From Oceanimonas doudoroffii (GTDB lineage: Bacteria; Pseudomonadota; Gammaproteobacteria; Enterobacterales; Aeromonadaceae): a DNA stretch of 64,000 nt. Location of the stretch: contig NZ_NBIM01000002.1 in the NCBI RefSeq assembly GCF_002242685.1, positions 186,001-250,000 of the forward strand, given 5' to 3'. Below are positions 28,168 through 36,793 of this stretch, piece after piece; the first letter of the stretch is position 1; each line of letters opens with the position of its first letter. The notes under the pieces are model-generated. The model did not search any database. It saw only the letters and a program-made list of their open reading frames with translations, and was not told the DNA's origin. Position numbers and translations under genes: made by a program.

Positions 28168-28856
28168 GGCCGTTTTATCACCGGCTGTGTGGGCTGGCGC
28201 TGCTGGGCGTGTTGTTTGGCATGCCAGCCTGGTCGCTGGAGGAAGAAGACGGCAGTCTGCGCCTGAGTGTGCAGCGGTTTTATGGCGAGGCGGCGGGACG
28301 CCGGCTGGGAGAATGGCGCCGGCTGGTGAGAACCGGGCAGGCCGCCGGCTGGAGCGAGCTGGACGCCATTGCGCGAGTGAACGACTTTTTCAACCGCCTG
28401 GTGTTTATCGACGATATTGAACTCTGGGCCGAAGAGGATTTTTGGGCCACACCTGCGGAGTTTATTGGTGCGGGAGGGGGGGACTGCGAGGACTTCAGTC
28501 TGGCCAAATATTTCTCCCTGCGTGAGCTGGGGTTGCCCGACGACAAGCTCAGGCTGGTCTATGTCAAGGCGCTGGAGCTGAACCAGTTTCATATGGTGGT
28601 GGCCTATTACCCCACGCCCTCGGCGGTGCCGCTTATCCTCGACAATTTAAAGCCAGCCATCATGCCGGCTACGGCGCGCACCGATCTGGCGCCCATATAC
28701 AGTTTTAACGGTCAGCACTTGTGGCTGATGAAGGAAAGAGGCAGGGGCGAGCTGGCCGGAGCGTCTTCGCGTCTGTCGTTATGGAACGAGTTGCGTAGCA
28801 GGCTTGAGCACACCCGGCTGCAGCGACCGGCAATCAATCTGGATGATGGATTATGA
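28164..28856 (+). CDS. lapG: LapG-type periplasmic cysteine protease (BTLCP)
   Basis: A 230-residue bacterial transglutaminase-like cysteine proteinase with an N-terminal signal. The catalytic triad is visible: Cys108 in G-G-D-C-E-D, His143 in Q-F-H-M-V-V and Asp160 in L-I-L-D-N. In P. fluorescens, calcium-dependent LapG cuts the N-terminal region of the giant adhesin LapA at a di-alanine motif and releases it from the cell surface. Here the likely substrate is the adhesin three genes along (A-P-A-A-G at its residues 94-98). It is translationally coupled to both neighbours by ATGA overlaps, including lapD, its inhibitor. Confidence 0.92.
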   Translation: MRPFYHRLCGLALLGVLFGMPAWSLEEEDGSLRLSVQRFYGEAAGRRLGEWRRLVRTGQAAGWSELDAIARVNDFFNRLVFIDDIELWAEEDFWATPAEFIGAGGGDCEDFSLAKYFSLRELGLPDDKLRLVYVKALELNQFHMVVAYYPTPSAVPLILDNLKPAIMPATARTDLAPIYSFNGQHLWLMKERGRGELAGASSRLSLWNELRSRLEHTRLQRPAINLDDGL

Positions 28857-30760
28857 CCCTGTACCGGCAACTACTGCTCACCATGCTGCTGCTCTTTGCG
28901 CTGCTGTTTGTATCGGCCTATTCGGTGCAGTTCAGCTCCACCCGCAGTTATCTTGCCCAGCAGCAGGAGTTTATGGTGATCAACACCGTCACCGCCCTGG
29001 GGCTGGCGCTGACTCCCTATCTGGAAAGCGACGACGCCGTGGGCGCCGAGTCGGTGGTCAATGCCGTGTTCGACGGCGGTTATTACCGCAAAGTGGAGTT
29101 GCGCCTGCTGGCCTCAAACAAAACCATTTCCCGAGAGAACGCCACTCCACCGGGCAGGGTGCCGGCCTGGTTTGCGGACCTGGAATTATTTGAAGGCGGC
29201 CGCCACCAGGCGGTGCTTACCTCGGGCTGGCTGCAGCTGGGCCAGCTGTATGTGGAAGGACACACCGGCCATGCCTATTTTCAGCTGTGGCGGGGCATGA
29301 GCCGGCTGGCCACCTGGTTTGCACTGAGTTTTGTACTGGTGTGGGTGTTGCTGGTGCTGGCCCTGCGGCATTTGCTCAAGCCCCTGCACAGCATTGAAGA
29401 GCAGGCTCATGAAATAGAGCAACATCACTTTGGCAAAAGTATTCCGCTGCCGGCCACCCGGGAGCTGCGCCGAGTGGTGTCGGCCATCAACGGCATGGCC
29501 GGCAAGTTGGAGGCTCAGTTTGAGGAGCAGGCTGCCGAGGCCGAGCGCTTGCGGCACCGCGCCTTTGTGGATCATACCTCCGGCCTTGGCAACCGCAGCT
29601 ATTTTATGGCCCAGAGTCAGAGCTGGCTGGGGGACGATCGCTGTGGGGCCGTGGTGCTGGTGTCGGCGGGAGCGCTGGACCGGCTGTATCGGGAAGAAGG
29701 CTTTGAGGCTCGGGATCAGATGATAAGGGTGATCGGCAAAAACCTGCGCCAGTTGTGCCGGGATCATGGCGAGCATGTGCTGGCGCGCATTTCCGCCACC
29801 GAATACGCCATGCTGCTCGACGAAACCGAGCCCGCCGGCCTGCGCCAGCTGGGCGAAACCATCAACCGGCAGATTGCCGAACTGGTCAAGGATCCCGATG
29901 ACGACAGGGACATGCCCCGGGTGGGCATTGCCCTGGTGCAGCCCGGGGATGAAATCGGCCGCCTGCTGACCCGGGCCGATCATGCCCTTAACCGGGCACG
30001 CATGGATGAAACCGGCGTGGTGGTGGAAGCGCACAAACAACGGGAGCGGCTGGGCCGGCTGGAATGGAAGCAACTGCTGGAAGAAGCGCTGGAGCACGAT
30101 GATTTCGAACTGAGCGTACAGGCGGTGATGGACTTTGCCGGCGAGCGCTGCCACGACGAGGTGTTTGTCAGCATTCGCAAGGACGGCATCGCCTTTGGTG
30201 CCGACAACTTTTTGCCGGTGGCGGAGCAGTTCGGCTTGGGGGAGCGGCTGGATCTGCATATTGTGACCCGCGCCCTGCGCATGCTGGAGAACCGTCCCGA
30301 GCTGAAACTGGCGGTAAACCTGACGCGGCAAAGCTGCCATCAGGACGGATTCTGGCGCAAGCTGGCCCAGGTGCTGGAGCGCTACGAGGCGGTACGGGAC
30401 CGGCTGTTTCTGGAGCTGCCGGAAAGTGCCTTTGCCTTTGGCTGGGAGCGGCTGATAGCGCCGCTGGCCTCGCTCAAGGCCGCCTGGGGGGTGGACCACT
30501 TCGGTCGTCACTTCGACCTGTTGGTGCACCTGGGGCGGTTTCGGCCGCGTTATGTCAAGCTGGATCACGGTTATACCAGCCAGGTGCTGCAGCCCGACTA
30601 TAACGACGCCTTTCTCGCTGCCGTGTGCCGCGCCGCCCACGGCATGGGCGCCCTCACCATTGCCACTCGCGTGGAAACCGGGCAGCAGGTGGATCGCCTG
30701 AGGAGCCTGCATATCGACGCCTACCAGGGCTACGTCAGTCCTCCCGGCCGCCTCTGCTGA
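28853..30760 (+). CDS. lapD: LapD-type c-di-GMP receptor with degenerate GGDEF and EAL domains
   Basis: An inner-membrane receptor of 635 residues. Helix 1 (about 5-25) and helix 2 (about 155-175) flank a periplasmic domain containing the G-W-L-Q-L-G loop (Trp126), equivalent to the tryptophan of LapD that inserts into LapG. A HAMP linker follows, then a GGDEF fold whose signature is S-A-T-E-Y (314-318) and an EAL fold whose signature is E-V-F (436-438), so both catalytic sites are lost. This matches LapD, which binds c-di-GMP in its EAL domain and then holds LapG inactive. It is the last gene of the lapBCE-ompA-lapGD run; no obvious terminator follows. Confidence 0.92.
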   Translation: MTLYRQLLLTMLLLFALLFVSAYSVQFSSTRSYLAQQQEFMVINTVTALGLALTPYLESDDAVGAESVVNAVFDGGYYRKVELRLLASNKTISRENATPPGRVPAWFADLELFEGGRHQAVLTSGWLQLGQLYVEGHTGHAYFQLWRGMSRLATWFALSFVLVWVLLVLALRHLLKPLHSIEEQAHEIEQHHFGKSIPLPATRELRRVVSAINGMAGKLEAQFEEQAAEAERLRHRAFVDHTSGLGNRSYFMAQSQSWLGDDRCGAVVLVSAGALDRLYREEGFEARDQMIRVIGKNLRQLCRDHGEHVLARISATEYAMLLDETEPAGLRQLGETINRQIAELVKDPDDDRDMPRVGIALVQPGDEIGRLLTRADHALNRARMDETGVVVEAHKQRERLGRLEWKQLLEEALEHDDFELSVQAVMDFAGERCHDEVFVSIRKDGIAFGADNFLPVAEQFGLGERLDLHIVTRALRMLENRPELKLAVNLTRQSCHQDGFWRKLAQVLERYEAVRDRLFLELPESAFAFGWERLIAPLASLKAAWGVDHFGRHFDLLVHLGRFRPRYVKLDHGYTSQVLQPDYNDAFLAAVCRAAHGMGALTIATRVETGQQVDRLRSLHIDAYQGYVSPPGRLC

Positions 30761-31063
30761 CTATCAACCTTCGCAAACATTTCTCACTCATGTTCGGTGG
30801 CCTCCTCCCTCGAAGACGTCAGCCCATTGCCATGGGTCATGGTTCCTCGCTTTGTGCCGATGAGCAGCACTGACTTCAGGCCGCCGTTCGAATCGGGGGA
30901 CGAGCCAGGCTCACGGCCCCTTTGGATTCACTTGAATAAACCTTTCAGTTTTTTAGAAAGGATTGGCTGCAATCCGCATTGTGGGTGGCTAAATTTTGCG
31001 CAGGAACCCGCCGGGTTTCGCCCCTAGCCTTAATACAAGCAAGGCAGTAACAGGGATGGAACC
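30761..31063 (+). other. Intergenic region between lapD and the adhesin gene
   Basis: About 300 bases with no convincing coding sequence. A short hairpin GGATTG-GCTG-CAATCC lies at about 30959-30974 and a palindrome AACCCGCCGGGTT at about 31006-31018. The region probably holds the separate promoter of the adhesin gene, but I cannot point to a certain -35/-10 pair. Confidence 0.5.
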
Positions 31064-33856
31064 ATGAAAACCACAAAAATCGAAAGTACCGTACAGGTGG
31101 TCAGCCTTAAGGGGCAGGCCTTTATCATCTCACAGAATGGAACGGTTACTCCGGTCAGTGCCGGCCAGGTCATTCCTGCGGGCACCCTGCTGCTGACCGA
31201 CGAAAACTCCGGCATCGTCTATGGCGAGGCACCGAAAAATGCCATGTCGGCCCAGCCGGCGGTGAATGAAACCGCGGCAGAAGAAGCCGAAGCCATTCAG
31301 GCCGCCATTCTGGCAGGCCTTGACCCGACCAAGTTGTTTGCGGCCCCGGCCGCCGGTAATCCGGCCTCAGGTCAGGTGAATGCCGATGGCAGTGGCAATG
31401 CCGGCTTTGTGGTGGTGGATCGCACCGGCGATGCGCTGCTGGCCGAGGCGGGGTTCGATACCACCTTTGCCAGTCAACCCTTTGACTTCGTGATTGAGGC
31501 CTTGCCGGAGCGCAACCTGGACGACTCCATTCCCGTGCTGGTGGTGGTGATCGATCCGCCCCTTACACCGCCCGATGATGGCGGTGGCAATGGTGGCGGC
31601 AACGGCGGTAATAACACCGCCTTTGTGGAAGAGAGCGCCCTGCCCAACGGCAGCAACCCCGACAGCGATAATGAAAGCTGCACCGGTTATTTCGATATCA
31701 ACACCGGCAACGACGAGCTGGCCAGGGTGGAAATACGTTTGCCCGGTGGTGAATGGGTGGATGTGACCGGCGGCGGTGTGATTGAAGGAAAATACGGTAC
31801 CCTTACGGTGACCGTGGAAGACGGCGTTTACCGCTGGCGCTACGATCTCAATGGCGCGGTGGATCACCCCAATGAAGGGGAAACCGGCGCCGATGATACC
31901 CTTCCCGACGACTTTGAAATTCGAGTGACCGATGACGACGGCGATCAGGCTACCGCCGGGCTGACCGTCAACGTGCACGACGACGGTCCCATGGCCGAGG
32001 CCGACTCCTTTACCGTGGGTGAGTCGGGCAAGCCCTGCTATAACCTGATGCTGATCATCGACACCTCCGGCAGCATGGAAGGGGAGCGGCTGGCGCTGGC
32101 CAAGCAGGCACTGATTAACCTTATCAACAGCTATCGCGACATTTCTTCCAAGCTCAATATCAGCGTGATCGACTTCGGCACCCAGACCAAGATGGTGTTG
32201 GCGGACATGACCGCCGATGAGGCCATCGCCCATATCAATTCGCTTACCGCCGAGGGCTGGACTAATTACCAGGATCCGCTGGAAGACGCCCAGGAGCTGC
32301 TGACCGAACAGGTGGCCGACAAGCCGGAGTATGAGCACAAGGTGTATTTTATTTCCGACGGCGAGCCCAACCGGGGCGATGTGCCCGAGGGATGGCAGGG
32401 CTTTGTGGATGACAACGGCATTGACGTGATTGCCGTTGGGGTAGGGGAAAACAGTCCCGAGGCCCGCGATGAGCTCGACAAGGTGGGCAACAGCGGCGAC
32501 ACCACCCTGATTATTGAGGACCCCGAAGAGCTGGATGCGGCCCTGCAGGACACCGTGCCCAGTGAGGTATCGGGCAATGTGCTGGACAACGACAGCTTTG
32601 GGGCCGATGGCCCTGGCCGGGTGGTGTCGGTGACCTATGGTGATACCACCTATGAGGTACCCGAAGGCGGCTCGGTGGACATACCCACCGACAGTGGCGG
32701 CACCCTGACCATGCATTCCAATGGTGATTTTACCTACAGCGGCCCCGCCGATGTGGACGAAGACATTACCGAAAGCTTTACCTACACCATGGAAGATAGT
32801 GACGGCGACACCAGCAGCGCCACCCTCAATATTACCGTGACCGACAGCGACGTCCCCGACGATGGTGGCGACAACGGTGGCGGGCACGACGACGGCGATG
32901 ATCATGGACATGGCCATTGCCCTCCCTTCCATTACTGGATTGATCACATCAGTCTGCCTCATGTGGCGGCAACCTTTGCCGGCATCTGGGCCCAGGCACT
33001 GGCCGCGGCGGATTTGCTGATCGACATGGGGGATACGGATCCCGGCATTAACCTTTCCTGGAAGAACTGCCCCGACAAGGTGGTTTGGCAGAAACATGAT
33101 CTCTTTGATGGCGGTGATTACATCGGTGAGCAACTGGTGGCCCAGTTTGCTCCCGGCGCGGAACATTGGGGCAAGCTGTTCACCTTTACCATGAAGATTG
33201 ACGGCGGCTACGAGTTTGAGCTGCACAATGCCGGCTATTTTGCCGACGGCGGCGACTGGAAGGGCAAGGATCTCGACTTTGAATGGAGCCTGACCGACTG
33301 CGAGGGCAAGCATCATGGCGGCCCCCTGAGTGTGGAGATTGACACCGGCACCCATCATCAGAGCGGCACGGCGAGCAGCGATGTATTCGCGAGTGCAGGC
33401 AGTGCCAAGCTGCACCTGCAGGGGCTGGATGGCAACGACACCCTTCACGGCGGTAGTGATATCGATGTGCTGCTGGGGGGCGGTGGCGACGATCTGCTGG
33501 CCGTGGGTCTGGGCAGTAATGTGCTTAGTGGCGGTGCCGGGCACGATCATTTCCATTTCAGCGAAACCGACCTCAATTCCCTCAATACCATTACCGACTT
33601 TGAAAAGGGCGTGGATGTGATTGACCTGGGCGAGCTGTTGTCGGGAGAAGAGGCGGGCAATCTGTCCGATTACCTGACCTTCAGTCAGGATGGGAAAGAC
33701 ACCCTGCTCAGTGTCTCACCCGAGGGGGATGGTGATGGCACTCAGCAGATCCGCTTTGAAGACACCAACCTGATGGATCTTTACGGAGTAACCGGCAGCG
33801 CCGATCTGGTGCAGGCCATGGTGGATGATCAGTCGTTGCAGGTTGATAAAACCTGA
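31064..33856 (+). CDS. Compact LapA-type surface adhesin with retention module, VWA domain and RTX C-terminus
   Basis: A 930-residue, acidic, glycine-rich secreted protein. Residues 1-90 (T-V-Q-V-V-S-L-K-G-Q-A and A-G-Q-V-I-P-A-G-T-L-L) match the N-terminal retention module of LapA-type adhesins, which lodges in the outer-membrane channel. The LapG cleavage motif is A-P-A-A-G at 94-98. Then come a Pro/Gly linker, one Ig-like repeat (about 185-310), a von Willebrand A domain with the metal site D-T-S-G-S at 333-337, a cadherin/VCBS-like repeat (about 503-590), an Asp/Gly/His-rich linker (about 597-625), an unrecognised Cys-containing domain (about 625-775), and RTX nonapeptides (about 786-832) before the C-terminal secretion signal. 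LapA-like adhesins are usually several thousand residues, so this one is unusually short. Confidence 0.87.
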   Translation: MKTTKIESTVQVVSLKGQAFIISQNGTVTPVSAGQVIPAGTLLLTDENSGIVYGEAPKNAMSAQPAVNETAAEEAEAIQAAILAGLDPTKLFAAPAAGNPASGQVNADGSGNAGFVVVDRTGDALLAEAGFDTTFASQPFDFVIEALPERNLDDSIPVLVVVIDPPLTPPDDGGGNGGGNGGNNTAFVEESALPNGSNPDSDNESCTGYFDINTGNDELARVEIRLPGGEWVDVTGGGVIEGKYGTLTVTVEDGVYRWRYDLNGAVDHPNEGETGADDTLPDDFEIRVTDDDGDQATAGLTVNVHDDGPMAEADSFTVGESGKPCYNLMLIIDTSGSMEGERLALAKQALINLINSYRDISSKLNISVIDFGTQTKMVLADMTADEAIAHINSLTAEGWTNYQDPLEDAQELLTEQVADKPEYEHKVYFISDGEPNRGDVPEGWQGFVDDNGIDVIAVGVGENSPEARDELDKVGNSGDTTLIIEDPEELDAALQDTVPSEVSGNVLDNDSFGADGPGRVVSVTYGDTTYEVPEGGSVDIPTDSGGTLTMHSNGDFTYSGPADVDEDITESFTYTMEDSDGDTSSATLNITVTDSDVPDDGGDNGGGHDDGDDHGHGHCPPFHYWIDHISLPHVAATFAGIWAQALAAADLLIDMGDTDPGINLSWKNCPDKVVWQKHDLFDGGDYIGEQLVAQFAPGAEHWGKLFTFTMKIDGGYEFELHNAGYFADGGDWKGKDLDFEWSLTDCEGKHHGGPLSVEIDTGTHHQSGTASSDVFASAGSAKLHLQGLDGNDTLHGGSDIDVLLGGGGDDLLAVGLGSNVLSGGAGHDHFHFSETDLNSLNTITDFEKGVDVIDLGELLSGEEAGNLSDYLTFSQDGKDTLLSVSPEGDGDGTQQIRFEDTNLMDLYGVTGSADLVQAMVDDQSLQVDKT

Positions 33857-33873
33857 TGTGAGGGAGGTGAGCC

Positions 33874-34359
33874 ATGGCCAAGGTAATTTCGGTGCTGGTG
33901 CAAGGTGTCGGCTACCACTGGAACGGACAGGACATTCTGGTGGATGACGGCATCAGTGCCCCCTGGCCACTGGCGGGGCCGGTGCTGGACGGCGTGGAGC
34001 TGTATAATCAGGAAGGGGAAGCCAGCGGCACCTTTACCATCGACTTTGAACGTCAGGACTGGCTGCTGGCGGGAGAGAGCGATCTGGGGGCGGTGCTGTT
34101 GGTGGATGAAAAAGGAGCGGGCCTGAGCCCGCTGTCTCCCCTCACGGCCCAGGCCATGCGGTTGCCACCGCCGGCCCTGTCTGCTTCGAATGATGAGGCT
34201 GCCCACTCAGCCGAAGCCCTGACCCTGGACGACATTCTGCTCAGCAGCGAACTCCCCGATCTGTTTGCCTCTGCGACCATAACCGACACAGCCGCACTGA
34301 ACAGCGACCTGATTGACGATGTTATCAACTGGCTCTCAGTGTATAGTCCTCCCGAATGA
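33874..34359 (+). CDS. Unrecognised protein encoded downstream of the adhesin
   Basis: A 161-residue acidic protein that I do not recognise. A strong ribosome site (GGAGGTGA) sits 3 bases before the ATG, and the gene begins 17 bases after the adhesin stop, so it is very probably translated from the same transcript. It has no signal peptide and no membrane helix. The N-terminal 75 residues look beta-rich (V-I-S-V-L-V-Q-G-V, G-T-F-T-I-D-F); a Pro/Ala/Ser linker follows, and the C-terminal third is acidic and amphipathic (T-L-D-D-I-L-L-S-S-E and D-L-I-D-D-V-I-N-W-L). It might be a second, signal-peptide-less substrate of the exporter or an adhesin-specific chaperone; neither is shown. A terminator follows. 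Confidence 0.75.
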   Translation: MAKVISVLVQGVGYHWNGQDILVDDGISAPWPLAGPVLDGVELYNQEGEASGTFTIDFERQDWLLAGESDLGAVLLVDEKGAGLSPLSPLTAQAMRLPPPALSASNDEAAHSAEALTLDDILLSSELPDLFASATITDTAALNSDLIDDVINWLSVYSPPE

Positions 34360-34384
34360 GATATTACCAGCCATGTCACTTGTT

Positions 34385-34411
34385 GGCCCGGCGTTAGCCG
34401 GGCCAGTTTTG
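34385..34411 (+). terminator. Rho-independent terminator of the adhesin unit
   Basis: Perfect 8-base stem GGCCCGGC (34385-34392) and GCCGGGCC (34397-34404) with a GTTA loop and a T-run after it, 25 bases past the stop of the preceding gene. Confidence 0.85.
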
Positions 34412-34501
34412 TGCCGTTAAACGCACATGACCCGATAAATCGGTGCTTGTCGCGTTACGCCGGTGGCTGCCTTATCGATCATCAACACCAAGAGGATCAC
34501 C

Positions 34502-35203
34502 ATGCGAAATCTGTCTGCTTCCGCCCTGCTAAGCCTGCCGCTGCTCTTCAGCTCGGCGGCATTTGCCATTGCCGTTCCCGATGCCCCCCACCTGGTGACT
34601 CAGGGGGAAGCCAGCATAAGCGTGGCCCCCGACATGGCCACCCTGGAGCTGGCGGTGACGGCCCTGAAGAAGGACAGCCGCCAGGCCAAGCAGGAAGTGG
34701 ATACTCGAGTGGCGGCGCTGTTCAGCGGCCTCAGTGCCCTTGGCATTAAGAAGGCGGACATTGACAGCGGCAACCTGATCACCCGGCCGGATTACCATTA
34801 CCCCAAAAATGGTGAACGCGAGCTGAAGGGCTATGTGGCCGAGCGCACCGTGACCGTGCGGTTGTATCAGCTCGACAATCTGAGCCAGGCCATCGACACC
34901 GCCCTGGCCCAGGGGGTGCAGAACGTGCAGCATATTCGTTATGGTGTGCGAGAGTCCGAGACCTACCGGCAAAAGGCCCGCCAAGCCGCCATTGCCGATG
35001 CCAGGGCTCTGGCCGGCGAGCTGGCCGGTGGCTTTGAACTCGCGTTGGGAGAGGTATATGCCATTGAGTATGCGGGCCAGTCTCCGGTGCATCCGCGGCC
35101 CCTTGGTGCGGCCCGCATGATGGCCGATGCCGCTCCCGAGAGCTATCAGCAGAACGAGATTGAATTTACCGATCAGGTACAGGTGGTCTACACCCTGAAT
35201 TAA
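34502..35203 (+). CDS. yggE: SIMPL-domain periplasmic protein, oxidative stress defence (YggE)
   Basis: A 233-residue SIMPL/DUF541 protein with a Sec signal peptide ending A-F-A. Typical features are V-T-Q-G-E-A-S-I-S-V-A-P-D-M-A just after the signal, Y-V-A-E-R-T-V-T-V-R-L in the middle and Y-R-Q-K-A-R-Q-A-A-I-A-D-A-R-A-L-A in the C-terminal half. In E. coli, YggE lowers oxidative stress; its molecular activity is not settled. ATG 34502 follows AGAGGA at good distance; upstream in-frame codons give no signal peptide. It lies just upstream of serA, and yggE is also found near serA in E. coli. Confidence 0.88.
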   Translation: MRNLSASALLSLPLLFSSAAFAIAVPDAPHLVTQGEASISVAPDMATLELAVTALKKDSRQAKQEVDTRVAALFSGLSALGIKKADIDSGNLITRPDYHYPKNGERELKGYVAERTVTVRLYQLDNLSQAIDTALAQGVQNVQHIRYGVRESETYRQKARQAAIADARALAGELAGGFELALGEVYAIEYAGQSPVHPRPLGAARMMADAAPESYQQNEIEFTDQVQVVYTLN

Positions 35204-35210
35204 CCCTGAT

Positions 35211-35246
35211 GCGCGGCCTCGTCCCTTGGCGGAGACGAGGCTGCGC
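35211..35246 (+). terminator. Hairpin after yggE, possible terminator
   Basis: A 13-base stem with one mismatch, GCGCGGCCTCGTC (35211-35223) with GACGAGGCTGCGC (35234-35246). It lies 7 bases after the yggE stop but has only a loose T-rich stretch 18 bases later, so termination is plausible, not certain. The AT-rich tract at about 35270-35310 that follows probably belongs to the serA promoter. Confidence 0.5.
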
Positions 35247-35397
35247 CCTCTGATTGCCTTGATTTTCCTTACTTACTTTTATTAAAAAAAAATTTATAAC
35301 TTAAAAAAACGTGACTTTGATGGCAAAAATTCCCTAAAGTCGATGTTTTTGATACTTTATGGCAAAACCCAAGCAGTTGTCATAAAGGACCCCGGTA

Positions 35398-36627
35398 ATG
35401 GCCAACTATTCCCTCGAAAAAGAAAAAATCAAAATTTTATTGCTGGAAGGCGTACACCCCGGCACCGTTGAATCGTTCAAGGCCGCTGGCTATAGCAACA
35501 TCGACTACCTCAAGACTTCCCTGGCCGAAGACGAGCTGAAAGAGCGCATCAAGGATGTGCACTTTGTGGGCATCCGTTCCCGCACTCAGCTGACCGAGTC
35601 GGTCCTGGACGCCGCCGACAAGCTGGTGGCCATCGGCTGTTTCTGCATCGGCACCAACCAGGTGGATCTGAGTGCCGCCGAAATTCGCGGTATTCCGGTG
35701 TTCAACGCGCCTTTCTCCAACACTCGCAGCGTGGCCGAGCTGGTACTGGGCGAACTGCTGCTGCTGCTGCGCGGCATTCCCGAGCGCAACGCCAAGGCCC
35801 ACCGGGGTGAATGGCAGAAAACCGCTACCCACTCCTTTGAAGCCCGTGGCAAGAAGCTGGGCATCATCGGCTATGGCCACATCGGTACTCAGCTGGGCAT
35901 TATTGCCGAAGGCATCGGCATGCAGGTGTATTACTACGACATCGAGAACAAGCTGTCGCTGGGCAACGCCATTCAGGTGGCCAGCCTGAAAGAGCTGCTG
36001 AACATGGCCGATGTGGTGTCGCTGCACGTGCCCGAAACCGCCCAGACCAAAAACATGTTTGGTGCCGAACAGCTGGCGATGATGAAGCCGGGTGCCATTT
36101 TGATCAATGCATCACGGGGCACCGTGGTCGACATCGACGCGCTGGCGGCGGCCCTGGCCAGCAAGCACGTGGCCGGTGCGGCCATCGACGTATTCCCGGT
36201 GGAGCCCAAGTCCAACGACGAGGAGTTCATTTCCCCGCTGCGCGAGTTTGACAACGTGATCCTGACCCCGCACATTGGCGGCTCCACTCAGGAAGCCCAG
36301 GAAAACATCGGCTACGAAGTGGCGGGCAAGCTCATCAAGTATTCCGACAACGGATCCACCCTGTCGGCGGTGAACTTCCCTGAGGTATCACTGCCGAGCC
36401 ATGCCGGCACCAGCCGCCTGCTGCACATTCACCACAACAAGCCGGGCATTCTCAGTCAGATCGCCCAGGCCTTTGCCGGGGACGACATCAACATTGCGGC
36501 CCAGTACCTGCAGACCTCGCCCAAAATCGGTTATGTGGTGATCGACGTGGAAACCGCCCAGAGCGAACAGGCCCTGGAAAAACTCAAGGCCATCAGCGGC
36601 ACCATTCGCGCTCGAATTCTGCACTGA
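35398..36627 (+). CDS. serA: D-3-phosphoglycerate dehydrogenase
   Basis: First enzyme of serine synthesis: oxidises 3-phosphoglycerate to 3-phosphohydroxypyruvate with NAD+. The 409 residues match E. coli SerA (410). Seen are the substrate segment V-G-I-R-S-R-T-Q-L-T, the NAD motif G-I-I-G-Y-G-H-I-G-T-Q, and the dehydrogenase signatures L-H-V-P-E-T-A-Q-T-K-N-M and I-L-I-N-A-S-R-G-T-V-V-D, with the catalytic His in L-T-P-H-I-G-G-S-T. The C-terminal ACT domain (R-L-L-H-I-H-H-N-K-P-G-I-L) would give feedback inhibition by serine. The long AT-rich stretch 90-130 bases upstream fits an Lrp-sensitive promoter, as in E. coli; this is inference. Confidence 0.97.
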   Translation: MANYSLEKEKIKILLLEGVHPGTVESFKAAGYSNIDYLKTSLAEDELKERIKDVHFVGIRSRTQLTESVLDAADKLVAIGCFCIGTNQVDLSAAEIRGIPVFNAPFSNTRSVAELVLGELLLLLRGIPERNAKAHRGEWQKTATHSFEARGKKLGIIGYGHIGTQLGIIAEGIGMQVYYYDIENKLSLGNAIQVASLKELLNMADVVSLHVPETAQTKNMFGAEQLAMMKPGAILINASRGTVVDIDALAAALASKHVAGAAIDVFPVEPKSNDEEFISPLREFDNVILTPHIGGSTQEAQENIGYEVAGKLIKYSDNGSTLSAVNFPEVSLPSHAGTSRLLHIHHNKPGILSQIAQAFAGDDINIAAQYLQTSPKIGYVVIDVETAQSEQALEKLKAISGTIRARILH

Positions 36628-36650
36628 CAGCACGACCGACAGAGAATGTG

Positions 36651-36673
36651 AAAGGGGCGCAAGCCCCTTTTTT
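36651..36673 (+). terminator. Rho-independent terminator after serA
   Basis: Stem AAAGGGGC (36651-36658) and GCCCCTTT (36663-36670) with a GCAA loop and following T-run, 24 bases after the serA stop. Confidence 0.9.
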
Positions 36674-36687
36674 AATGGTAAGATTTT

Positions 36688-36728
36688 TTGTAGGTTGCGA
36701 ATAAGCGAAGCGAGTTCCAACATTTGCG
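36688..36728 (+). repeat. Degenerate copy of a small dispersed palindromic repeat (GTAGGTTG... type)
   Basis: The sequence TAGGTTG...AGCGAAGC...CCAAC has inverted GTTG/CAAC arms and an AGCGAAGC centre, the layout of a dispersed intergenic repeat common in gammaproteobacteria. The reverse complement of the hairpin at 41891-41925 shows the same AGGTTG...AGCGAAGC...CAAC order, so two members are present in this window in opposite orientation. Confidence 0.5.
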
Positions 36729-36793
36729 TTGCCGGCAGCGCGGGCTTCGGCCCGGGCCGAAGTGACGGGAGTTATATTCAAACGGATAACAAC

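Noticed and set aside
29186..30712. 508-codon minus-strand frame opposite lapD
   Set aside because: Shadow frame rich in His/Gln; no family resemblance, while the plus strand encodes a clear LapD.
30880..30905. GTTCGAATC string resembling a tRNA T-loop
   Set aside because: No matching acceptor, D or anticodon stems around it.
31367..33556. 729-codon minus-strand frame opposite the adhesin gene
   Set aside because: Shadow of a GC-rich gene; the plus strand carries clear retention, VWA and RTX motifs.
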